Of a DNA stretch of 64,000 bases, positions 16,510 through 24,446 are shown in pieces; within the stretch, counting starts at the first letter, position 1; every line of letters begins with the position of its first letter. Origin of the DNA: Streptomyces pyxinicus (lineage in GTDB: Bacteria; Actinomycetota; Actinomycetes; Streptomycetales; Streptomycetaceae); assembly GCF_024753135.1 (NCBI RefSeq), contig NZ_JANUGP010000012.1, forward strand, positions 147,282 to 211,281, in the 5' to 3' direction. Position numbers and translations under genes: made by a program. A model generated the notes under the pieces. That model searched no databases. It was not told where the DNA came from and was given only the letters and a program-made list of their open reading frames with translations.

Positions 16510-17316
16510 ATGAGACGGTCCCGAACAGCGTCCTGCGTGTCCGCGTTCCTGCTCGCCTGCGCCTGTGCGTTCGCCGGCCCGGTGAAGGCGCCCGCCGCGT
16601 CGGCCGGAGCCGCACTGGACTACGTGGCCCTCGGCGACTCCTACTCGGCGGGGGTCGGCGCCGGCAACTACGTCGGCGCCGACCGGAGCTGCTTCCGCAG
16701 CAACCGGGCCTACCCCGTCCTGTGGGCCGCCGCGCACGCCTCCTCGTTCAGCTTCGCCGCCTGCAACGGCGCCCAGACCGACGACGTCCTGGAAGGCCAG
16801 CTCGGCACGCTCGGCCCCGGCACCGACCTGGTCACCCTCAGCGTCGGGGGCAGCGACTCCGGGTACGCCGCCGTGATGGCGATCTGCGTGCTGCCGGGCA
16901 GCGGCGCCTGCCTGTCCGCCGTCGCCCGCGCGCACACGTACATCGACGGCACGCTGCCCGGCAACCTCGACCGCCTCTACACGGCCATCCGGGGCCGGGC
17001 GCCCGCCGCGAGGGTCGTCGTGCTCGGCTACCCGCACTTCTACCAGCCGCACGGCACCTGCCAGGGCGGTCTGCACGACGCGGAGCGGGCGGCGCTGAAC
17101 GACGCCGTGGACCATCTCGACCGGGTGATCGCCCGGCAGGCGGCCGCCCACGGGTTCACGTTCGCCGACCCGCGCCGCGCCTTCACCGGGCACGAGATCT
17201 GCTCGGTCAGCCCCTGGCTGCGCAGCGTGAACTGGATGAACCTCACGGAGTCGTACCATCCGACGGCCTCCGGGCAGGCCGACGGCTATCTGCCGCTGCT
17301 GGCCGACGCGCTCTGA
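16510..17316 (+). CDS. Secreted SGNH-family lipase/esterase
   Basis: 268 residues from the ATG at 16510; an 11-codon longer GTG start is possible. The N-terminus is a Sec signal peptide (MRRSRTASCVSAFLLACACAFAG, likely cleaved after AASA). Block I is VALGDSYSAGVGAG with the nucleophile Ser. The block III-like Gly/Asn region falls at VTLSVGGSDSGYA, where GGSD replaces the more usual GGND. Block V ESYHPTASGQADGY supplies the Asp/His pair. Conserved cysteines suggest disulfides as in the small Streptomyces lipases. It probably hydrolyses short to medium acyl esters outside the cell. Confidence 0.9.
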   Translation: MRRSRTASCVSAFLLACACAFAGPVKAPAASAGAALDYVALGDSYSAGVGAGNYVGADRSCFRSNRAYPVLWAAAHASSFSFAACNGAQTDDVLEGQLGTLGPGTDLVTLSVGGSDSGYAAVMAICVLPGSGACLSAVARAHTYIDGTLPGNLDRLYTAIRGRAPAARVVVLGYPHFYQPHGTCQGGLHDAERAALNDAVDHLDRVIARQAAAHGFTFADPRRAFTGHEICSVSPWLRSVNWMNLTESYHPTASGQADGYLPLLADAL

Positions 17317-17338
17317 ACGCGCGGCCGTAGAACCTCCC

Positions 17339-17370
17339 GTGGGTGAGGGTCCGTCAGGACACTCACCCAC
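17339..17370. terminator. Terminator after the SGNH esterase
   Basis: Perfect arms GTGGGTGAG and CTCACCCAC with an inner GTCC/GGAC stem. It begins 23 bp after the esterase stop. Confidence 0.8.
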
Positions 17371-17519
17371 CTGCCTGTGATCTCTCCCATTGCGTTCGCC
17401 GGGCTGTCCGACGAACCTCTCTTCGAACGAGTTCCCGAAGAACTGTTATCCGGGGCTCGTCGGACGGTCTCCCATGTGTCGGGCAGCACCGTTCGGCATC
17501 GAGGACAGGGAAGCGACAG

Positions 17520-19187
17520 ATGAGTTCACAGCACACGGCGGACACGGCGGCACTGGTCACCGCTGCCCAGGCGGGCGATCCGGGCGCCCAGGACGCCCTG
17601 GTCAGCGCGTACCTTCCGCTGGTCTACAACATCGTGGGCCGGGCCCTGAACGGTTCCGTGGACGTGGACGACGTCGTGCAGGAGACGATGCTGCGCGCCC
17701 TGCACGCGCTCGGCGACCTGCGCGCCCCCGACAACTTCCGTCCCTGGCTCGTGGCGATCGCGATGAACCAGGTGCGGGCGCACTGGCAGGCCCGGCAGTC
17801 GGCACCGGGCGCGGTGGAGGAGGCGCAGGATCTCGCGGACCCGGGCGCGGACTTCGTGGACCTGACGATGGTGCGGCTCCAGTTGTCCGGCCAGCGCCAG
17901 GAGACGGCGCGTGCCACCCGCTGGCTGGAGCCGGACGACCGCGCGCTGCTGTCGCTGTGGTGGCTGGAGTGCGCCGGCGAGCTGACCCGGGCCGAGGTCG
18001 CGGCGGCCCTGGAACTGTCGCCGCAGCACACGGCGGTGCGGGTGCAGCGCATGAAGGCGCAGCTGGAGGCGGCGCGGGTGGTGGTGCGGGCGCTGGAGGC
18101 GCAGCCGCCCTGCGAGGAGTTGCGCGGGATGCTGGTCTCCTGGGACGGCCGGCCCTCGGCGCTGTGGCGCAAGCGCATAGCCCGTCATGCCCGGGACTGC
18201 ATACGCTGCTCCGGGCTGTGGGGCGGTCTGATGCCCGCCGAGGGGCTGCTCGCGGGGCTGGCGCTGGTGCCGGTGTCGGCCGCGCTGCTCGCCAAGTTCG
18301 GTGCGGGTGCGGGCAGTTCGGCCATGGCGGGGGCGGCGGCGCCCGTCGCGGACACCTCGGCCATGCCGGTCATGTCGGTCTCCGCGCACGGGGGTCCGGG
18401 CGGCGGGCACCGCGCTTCCGGTGGCCGTGGCGGCTCGCGCGGCGAGGCGCGGCGGCGGCGCCGGCTGCGCCGCCGGGCCGTCGGCGGTGCCGTCCTGGCG
18501 GCCTGCGTGGCGGGCGGCGCACTCTGGTACTTCGGGACCGGCTCGGGCGACGGCGACGGCGGCGCCACCGCCGTACGGCCCGCCGACGACACCCTCGCCG
18601 ACCTCTCCTCCTCCCGCCCGGCCGAGGCCTCGCCGTCGGCCTCGGCCACCTCCCCGAGTCCCAGCGCGTCGCCGAAGAAGAAGGAGAAGAAGAAGCCGAG
18701 CCCCTCGGCGAAGACCCCGCGGCCCGCGAAGAAGACCGCCTCGGCCCCCGCGCCCCGCCCGACGCGCACCGCCTCCGCCGCGCCGCCGCCCCAGCCGGCC
18801 CCGGCCGGCACCGTGGCCCAGGTGATCGCGCTGGTGAACAAGGAACGGGCGACGGCCGGTTGCGGCCCCGTGACGGAGGATTCCGAGCTGGACAAGGCCG
18901 CGCAGGCGCACTCCGACGACATGGCCGCCCGGAACTTCTTCGAGCACACCAACCCCGACGGCGCCGACCCCGGACAGCGCATCACCGCCGCCGGGTACCG
19001 CTGGTCGACGTACGGGGAGAACATCGCCAAGGGCCAGCAGACCCCGGAGTCGGTGATGGACTCCTGGATGAACAGCCCCGGCCACCGCGCCAACATCCTC
19101 AACTGCTCGTTCAAGAACCTCGGCGTGGGCGTCCACCGGGGTTCGGGCGGCCCCTGGTGGACCCAGGACTTCGGCGCCAAGCTGTAG
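17520..19187 (+). CDS. ECF sigma factor fused to zinc finger, membrane segment and CAP domain
   Basis: 555 residues, ATG with AGGGAAG upstream. Domains in order: sigma region 2 (about 22-95; VDVDDVVQETMLRALHAL), sigma region 4 (about 135-190), then an anti-sigma-type zinc motif C-x24-H-x3-C-x2-C ending at H223, C227 and C230. A hydrophobic stretch (GLLAGLALVPVSAALLA) and a membrane segment near 320-340 (VGGAVLAACVAGGALWYF) follow. A long Pro/Ser/Lys/Ala linker leads to a CAP/SCP domain (about 430-555) with HSDDMAARNFFEHTNPDG, YGENIA and NSPGHRANIL. The sigma half would be cytoplasmic and the CAP half outside. Such a protein must be released by proteolysis, or act while tethered, to reach promoters. 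Confidence 0.9.
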   Translation: MSSQHTADTAALVTAAQAGDPGAQDALVSAYLPLVYNIVGRALNGSVDVDDVVQETMLRALHALGDLRAPDNFRPWLVAIAMNQVRAHWQARQSAPGAVEEAQDLADPGADFVDLTMVRLQLSGQRQETARATRWLEPDDRALLSLWWLECAGELTRAEVAAALELSPQHTAVRVQRMKAQLEAARVVVRALEAQPPCEELRGMLVSWDGRPSALWRKRIARHARDCIRCSGLWGGLMPAEGLLAGLALVPVSAALLAKFGAGAGSSAMAGAAAPVADTSAMPVMSVSAHGGPGGGHRASGGRGGSRGEARRRRRLRRRAVGGAVLAACVAGGALWYFGTGSGDGDGGATAVRPADDTLADLSSSRPAEASPSASATSPSPSASPKKKEKKKPSPSAKTPRPAKKTASAPAPRPTRTASAAPPPQPAPAGTVAQVIALVNKERATAGCGPVTEDSELDKAAQAHSDDMAARNFFEHTNPDGADPGQRITAAGYRWSTYGENIAKGQQTPESVMDSWMNSPGHRANILNCSFKNLGVGVHRGSGGPWWTQDFGAKL

Positions 19188-19216
19188 CGGGCGGGGTGTA
19201 CGGGGGCAGGGCGCCG

Positions 19217-20449
19217 TCAGCGGACGGCCGCCGCCGGCGGGCGCTCGCGCAGGGCGCCGTAGGCGATGAAGTACGCCGGGACCCGGCGCAGCCGGCGGGA
19301 GCCGGCGACCCGGCGGGCGACGTGCCCGGCCCGCTCGGCGCTGCCGAAGGGCGGGCGCCCGCGCAGGACGGGGCCGATGAAGCGGGCGTGGGCGGTCCGC
19401 TGGAGCGTCTGGGCGAGGACGGTGGTGGGCAGGCGGCGGCGCTGCACCCCGCGTACGTCGCCCAGCCGCACCGAGCCCCGGCGCAGCGGTCCCACCAGGT
19501 ACCGGGCGGCGGCCACGGCGTCCTGCACGGCGAGGTTGATGCCGATGCCGAAGACCGGGGACATGGCGTGGGCCGCGTCGCCGATGCACAGCAGGCCCGG
19601 CCGGTGCCAGCGGCGCAGCCGGTCCAGGCGGACGTTCAGCAGTTTGACCTCGTCCAAGGAGCGCAGCGCGGCGACGCGGTCGGCGGTCCACGGGAAGGCG
19701 GCGGTGAAGTCGGCGCGGAAGCGGTCGAGTCCGGCGGCGCGGCGCTCGGCGTCGGTGCCCTTGGGGATCATCACGGCGCACTGCCAGTAGTCGCCGCGGT
19801 CGATCATCGCGGTCAGCAGGCCGTTCGCCGCGCCGCCGACGAGGCCGCGCGGGTCGCTCTCGTGCCGGGGCAGCCGGAACCACCAGGCGTCCATGGGGCA
19901 GGTGTAGCCGTGCGGGCCGAGTTCGGGGCGGGTGCGGGCGAGGGAGCCGCGGCCGTCGCAGGCGACGGTGAGCAGGGCGCGCAGTTCGCCGGTGCGGCCG
20001 TCGGCGGTGCGGTAGCGCACGCCGGTGACGCGGCCGGACTCGACGAGGAAGTCCGTCGCCTCGGTGTTCATGCGCAGGTCGAAGGCGGGTTCGCGGCGGG
20101 CCTCGGCGGCGAGGAGGTCCAGCAGGTCCCACTGGGGCACCATCGCCACGTAGTTGTAGGGGCCGGGCAGGGCGCCCAGGTCGGCGACCGTGACCATGGA
20201 GCGGTCGGCGCCGGCCGGCAGCTGGACGGTGCTCACCCGGCGCTGCGGCAGCCGGGCGAAGCGCTCGCCGAGGCCGAGGTCGTCCAGCAGGGCGAGGGTG
20301 GAGGGGTGGACGGTGTCGCCGCGGAAGTCGCGCAGGAAGTCGCCGTGCTTCTCCAGCACGGTCACCTCGACACCGGACCGGGCCAGCAGCAGGGCGAGCA
20401 CCATGCCCGCGGGGCCGCCGCCCACCACACAGCACGTCGTACGTTCCAT
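19217..20449 (-). CDS. FAD-dependent monooxygenase (PHBH-like)
   Basis: 410 residues, ATG with GAAGGGCGGG upstream. It has the FAD-binding GxGxxG (CVVGGGPAGMVLALLLARSG), the FAD/NADPH motif VACDGRGSLARTRPELG and the GD motif LCIGDAAHAMSPVFGIGINLAVQDA. The pattern FRGDTVHPSTLALLDDLGLGERF is typical of aromatic-ring hydroxylases of the UbiH/PHBH family. No partner enzyme is adjacent. A palindromic operator candidate lies 52 bp upstream of the start, suggesting substrate-responsive repression. Confidence 0.9.
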   Translation of the reverse strand: MERTTCCVVGGGPAGMVLALLLARSGVEVTVLEKHGDFLRDFRGDTVHPSTLALLDDLGLGERFARLPQRRVSTVQLPAGADRSMVTVADLGALPGPYNYVAMVPQWDLLDLLAAEARREPAFDLRMNTEATDFLVESGRVTGVRYRTADGRTGELRALLTVACDGRGSLARTRPELGPHGYTCPMDAWWFRLPRHESDPRGLVGGAANGLLTAMIDRGDYWQCAVMIPKGTDAERRAAGLDRFRADFTAAFPWTADRVAALRSLDEVKLLNVRLDRLRRWHRPGLLCIGDAAHAMSPVFGIGINLAVQDAVAAARYLVGPLRRGSVRLGDVRGVQRRRLPTTVLAQTLQRTAHARFIGPVLRGRPPFGSAERAGHVARRVAGSRRLRRVPAYFIAYGALRERPPAAAVR

Positions 20450-20500
20450 GTCGTTCCCGCCCTTCTCGTGGGGCCCTGGGGTGCCGGTACCCGAACACTA

Positions 20501-20518
20501 ATTCGTCACCTGATGAAT
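20501..20518. promoter_or_regulatory. Operator candidate upstream of the monooxygenase
   Basis: ATTCGTCACCTGATGAAT is an imperfect 18-bp palindrome (arms ATTCrTCA/TGAyGAAT) in a locally AT-rich patch, 52 bp from the monooxygenase start and 170 bp from the divergent phosphatase gene. The form suits a MarR or TetR-family dimer. Confidence 0.5.
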
Positions 20519-20687
20519 ATCCTACGCTCCTGCCGGGCGGTCCTGTCGAGTGGGCGAACATGCCGCTGAGTGGAGCAATGACCGGTGCGCCGTGGCCGGG
20601 CCCAGCAGGCTGGAGATCTTGCCGGGTCGGGTGACAGGAGTCCGAGGTGCGAAGGCCGCGTAAGCCCAACCGTCAGGGGAGGGCCGG

Positions 20688-21848
20688 GTGAGGCACGGCC
20701 GTACCGGCAGGACGCCGGAGGGCGTCACGGCGTCCCGCGCCCGGCTGACCGCGCCACCGGCGTGGATGCGCTGGCTGCCGGTCCTGTTCGTCGCGGGCCT
20801 GCTCGCGCTCGAACCCGTCACCCCCGTGGACTGGCCGGTCAGCTTCGTGCTGATCGCGCTGCCCCTGGTGGCCGCGTTCGCCCACGGGCCGCTGGTCGTG
20901 GGCGGTACGACGGTCTTCGCGATCCTCTTCCTCGGGGTGCTGGCCGGCACCCCGTGCTGCGCGGGCCGCTCCGTCGGCTACCTGTGGGACCGGCACTACG
21001 TGGCCGCCTACGTGTGCACGGCGCTGGTGGGCGCCCTCGGCGCGGTGCTCGCCGCCCACCGCACCCGCCGGGAGCGCACGCTCGCCGACGTGCGGTTCGT
21101 GGCCGACATCGCGCAGCGCGTGCTGCTCCGGCCGGTTCCGCACCGGGTCGGCGACCTCGTCATGGAGAGCCTGTACCTCTCGGCGGCGGCGGAGGCGCGG
21201 ATCGGCGGGGACCTGTACGAGGCGGTGCCCACCGCCCACGGCGTACGGCTCATCATCGGCGACGTGCGCGGCAAGGGGCTGCTCGCGGTGGAGACCGCCG
21301 CCTCTCTGCTCGGGGCGTTCCGCGAGGCGGCCCACGACGAGCCGGACCTGGCCGCGCTGGCCGCCCGGCTGGAGACGAGCATGACCCGCAGGGCCCGGCA
21401 GCTGGGCGGGAGCGAGACGGAGGAGCGGTTCGTCACCGCCGTGTTCGCCGAGATCCCGCCCGGCGGCGGGGTGGTCCGCGTCGTCAACTGCGGTCACCCG
21501 CCCCCGATGCTGGTCCGTCCCGGCGAGGTGCGCGAGCTGGACAGCGGGCGGTCGGCTCCGCCGCTGAACCTGGGGGTGCTGCTCGGGGAGCCGTACCACG
21601 TCGACACCTATCCCTTCGGGCCCGGCGACCTGATCCTGCTGTACACGGACGGCGTGACGGAGGCGCGGGACGCCTCCGGCGCGTTCTATCCCCTGATGGC
21701 GCGGCTGCGCGCCTGGGACACGCTGCCACCGCACGACCTGCTGGAACGGCTCCACCAGGATCTGCTGGAGTACGCCAGCGACCGCCCGCAGGACGACACC
21801 GCCGCGCTCGCCGTGTGCCGGACGGCCACCCGCCCAGCGGCCGGCTGA
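20688..21848 (+). CDS. Membrane-anchored SpoIIE-type PP2C phosphatase
   Basis: 386 residues from GTG with AGGGGAGGGCC upstream. Three to four hydrophobic segments (about 27-120) form the membrane part. The catalytic PPM domain (about 140-380) shows EARIGGDLYEAV (metal-binding GGD), IIGDVRGKGLLAVETA, NCGHPPPMLV and LYTDGVTEARD, with a final DDTAALAV. Such proteins usually dephosphorylate anti-anti-sigma factors in partner-switching, but no STAS or kinase gene lies directly beside it. Confidence 0.93.
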   Translation: MRHGRTGRTPEGVTASRARLTAPPAWMRWLPVLFVAGLLALEPVTPVDWPVSFVLIALPLVAAFAHGPLVVGGTTVFAILFLGVLAGTPCCAGRSVGYLWDRHYVAAYVCTALVGALGAVLAAHRTRRERTLADVRFVADIAQRVLLRPVPHRVGDLVMESLYLSAAAEARIGGDLYEAVPTAHGVRLIIGDVRGKGLLAVETAASLLGAFREAAHDEPDLAALAARLETSMTRRARQLGGSETEERFVTAVFAEIPPGGGVVRVVNCGHPPPMLVRPGEVRELDSGRSAPPLNLGVLLGEPYHVDTYPFGPGDLILLYTDGVTEARDASGAFYPLMARLRAWDTLPPHDLLERLHQDLLEYASDRPQDDTAALAVCRTATRPAAG

Positions 21849-21877
21849 GGACGGCGGGGCCGGCGAGGCGGCCCGCG

Positions 21878-24349
21878 TCACGGCACCGCCGGGGCTCCGG
21901 GGATCTCCTGCTCGGCCCAGATGACCTTGCCCTCGTCCGTGTACCGGGCGCCCCAGCGAAGGGCGAGCTGGGCCACCAGGAACAGGCCCCGGCCGCCCTC
22001 GTCCGTGCTGCGGGCGTGTCGCAGCCGGGGCGCGGTGCTGCTGGCGTCGGTGACCTCGCAGGTCAGACGGGAGTCGCGCAGCAGGCGCAGCCGGATGGGC
22101 GGGGTGGCGTAGCGGATGGCGTTGGTGACGAGTTCGCTGACGAGGAGTTCGGTGGTGACGGCCAGTTCCGGCAATCCCCACTCCTCGACCTGCCGGGTGG
22201 CGCGAGTGCGCAGATCGGCGACGGCCGCCGGGTCGACGGGCACCTCCCAGGAGACGACGTGGTCGGCGTCCAGGGCGCGGGTGCGGGCCAGCAGCAGGGC
22301 GACGTCGTCGGGCTGGGGCACGGGCACGAGATGCCGCACCACGGAGGTGCACAGCGTGGCGAGGTCCTCCTCGGCGCCCGCGAGGATCTCGCCGAGCCGG
22401 GCCATGCCGCGCTCCACGTCCTGATCGCCGCCCTCGATGAGGCCGTTGGTGTAGAGGCCGAGCAGGCTGTTCTCGGCGAGTTCGATCTCGGTGGCCTCGA
22501 AAGCCATGCCCCCGAGGCCGAGCGGGGGCCCGGCCGGGATCTCCGGGTACCAGTGGTGCCCGTCGGGGTCGACCACGACGGGCGGCGGGTGGCCGGCCCG
22601 GGCCAGCCGGCAGCACCGGGTGACGGGGTCGTACACGGCGTACAGACAGGTGGCGCCGGTGAAGGTGGCGTTCGAGGGGGCCTCGCCCGCGGTGGCCTCC
22701 TCGTCGGTCAGGCGCAGCACGAGGTCGTCGAGGTGGGCGAGGAGTTCGTCGGGCGGCAGCTCCATGTCGGCCAGGGTCTGCACCGCGGTGCGCAGCCGTC
22801 CCATGCTGGCCGCCGCGGGGATGCCGTGGCCCACCACGTCCCCGACCACCAGGCCGACCCGGGCCCCGGAGAGCGGGATCACGTCGAACCAGTCACCGCC
22901 GACACCGCCCGAGGGGTCGGCCGGCAGGTAGGAGGAGGCGACTTCCACGGCGGTGCCGCCCGCGAGTGCCGGCGGCAGCAGGCTGCGCTGGAGGGTGACG
23001 GCCGCCGCGTGCTCCCTGGTGTAGCGGCGGGCGTTGTCGACGCACACCGCCGCCCGGGCGACCAGTTCCTCGGCGAGCAGGACGTCGTCGGGTCCGAAGG
23101 AGACCGGGTTGTCGGAGCGGATGAAGGTGGTGAGGCCGAGGGTGGTGTCGCGGGCCCGCATCGGCACGGCGATCAGGGAGTGCAGACCGAACTCGCGGAT
23201 GGTCCGCGCGCGCCCCGGCTCCTGTACGGCCCACATCTCGTCGGAGGGGTCGAGGACCGGCATGAGCAGCGGTTCGTCGATGCGCAGGTTCATGCCGTGC
23301 GGCCGCGTGAGGAAGTCGGCCTCCTCGCCGACGCGGGCCACGGCCTCGGGGGCGCCCGCCCTGACCGAGCTGAGCCCGGCGCGGCGCATCGTCGGCCAGG
23401 CGGGCGCGGGTCCGGCGTCGCTGAGCCAGGCGCCGTGTCCCTCGGTGCTGAGGACCGGCTCCAGCAGGTCCACCATGACGAAGTCGGCGAAGCGGGGGAC
23501 GGCGAAGTCGGCGAGCTCCTGGGCCGTGCGCATCACGTCGAGGGTGGTGCCGATACGGGTGCCGGCCTCGTTGACCAGGGACAGCAGCCGGCGGGCGGTC
23601 CAGCGCTCGGTGACGTCCAGGACCATGTAGCAGACGCCGGTGCCGGTGCCGTCGGCGTCGACCAGGGGGAAGAACGACGACGAGTAGGCGTGCCGGCGGT
23701 GCGGGTCGGCCCAGCTCCAGCCGACGTACTCGTAGTCGGTGACCGGTACGCCGGTCGCGAGGACCTTGCGCATCAGGCCTTCGAGGGTCTCGGCCTCCAG
23801 ACCGGGCAGCAGTTCGCTCAGCCGGCGCCCGATCCGCTCCTCGCGGGGCACCCCGCCGATGCCTTCGAGGGTGTCGTTCAGCCACACGTAGCGCAGCTCG
23901 GGGTCCACGACGGCCATGCCGAGGGGTGAGCGGGTCAGGAACGCGTCGAGGACGGACTGGCTGCTCCACCGGGTCCGCTGTTCGTGGGCCGAGACCAGGA
24001 AGCAGTCGCCGTCACCGACGCGGAAGGACGCGGAGACCCGCAGCCGGACGTCGAACGGGCGGCCGTCCCGGCGGCGTACGGTGATCAGCCCGCTCCAGCC
24101 GTTGCCGGCGCGGCACCGGGCCGCGATGCCCGCGACGCGCGCGGGGTCCTCGGGCATGGCCAGCAGCCGTGCCGCGGAGCGGCCGACGACCTCGTGCGCC
24201 GGATAGCCGCACAGCTCCTCGGCGCCGCGGGTCCAGCCCACCACGACGCCGGCCGCGTCCACCACCGCCGCCGCGTCGGCGGACGCGTCGAAGAGGTCAT
24301 CCGGTCCGGTGGAACCGGATGCGCCCTCGTCCTTTCGCGGAGATTCCAT
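21878..24349 (-). CDS. PAS-PAS-GAF-PP2C phosphatase with C-terminal HATPase domain
   Basis: About 823 residues. Domains: PAS (about 20-120; DAAAVVDAAGVVVGWTRGAEELCGYPAHEV), a second PAS (about 130-250), GAF (about 275-435), SpoIIE phosphatase (about 455-665; GGVGGDWFDVIPL, VVGDVVGHGIPAAASMGRLRT, LYTNGLIEGG) and an RsbW-like HATPase (about 690-815; ELLVSELVTNAIRYATPP, GGRGLFLVAQLA). One polypeptide can thus sense, dephosphorylate an anti-anti-sigma and act as the kinase/anti-sigma. The start is uncertain between ATG 24349 and ATG 24388; neither has a strong ribosome site, and the codons between them are unusually AT-rich. Confidence 0.92.
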   Translation of the reverse strand: MESPRKDEGASGSTGPDDLFDASADAAAVVDAAGVVVGWTRGAEELCGYPAHEVVGRSAARLLAMPEDPARVAGIAARCRAGNGWSGLITVRRRDGRPFDVRLRVSASFRVGDGDCFLVSAHEQRTRWSSQSVLDAFLTRSPLGMAVVDPELRYVWLNDTLEGIGGVPREERIGRRLSELLPGLEAETLEGLMRKVLATGVPVTDYEYVGWSWADPHRRHAYSSSFFPLVDADGTGTGVCYMVLDVTERWTARRLLSLVNEAGTRIGTTLDVMRTAQELADFAVPRFADFVMVDLLEPVLSTEGHGAWLSDAGPAPAWPTMRRAGLSSVRAGAPEAVARVGEEADFLTRPHGMNLRIDEPLLMPVLDPSDEMWAVQEPGRARTIREFGLHSLIAVPMRARDTTLGLTTFIRSDNPVSFGPDDVLLAEELVARAAVCVDNARRYTREHAAAVTLQRSLLPPALAGGTAVEVASSYLPADPSGGVGGDWFDVIPLSGARVGLVVGDVVGHGIPAAASMGRLRTAVQTLADMELPPDELLAHLDDLVLRLTDEEATAGEAPSNATFTGATCLYAVYDPVTRCCRLARAGHPPPVVVDPDGHHWYPEIPAGPPLGLGGMAFEATEIELAENSLLGLYTNGLIEGGDQDVERGMARLGEILAGAEEDLATLCTSVVRHLVPVPQPDDVALLLARTRALDADHVVSWEVPVDPAAVADLRTRATRQVEEWGLPELAVTTELLVSELVTNAIRYATPPIRLRLLRDSRLTCEVTDASSTAPRLRHARSTDEGGRGLFLVAQLALRWGARYTDEGKVIWAEQEIPGAPAVP

Positions 24350-24446
24350 CAGATGAAACCATTCACCACTTTGGTCCCTTTTATTCATATGGTGGGCTTT
24401 AACGGCGGACCTCGCCGGGTTGGGTCCGGAGGATCCCGGAGGGACC

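Noticed and set aside
20585..23929. Long plus-strand frame across the phosphatase genes
   Set aside because: Covers a true plus-strand gene in another frame and a true minus-strand gene; translation is GC-shadow.
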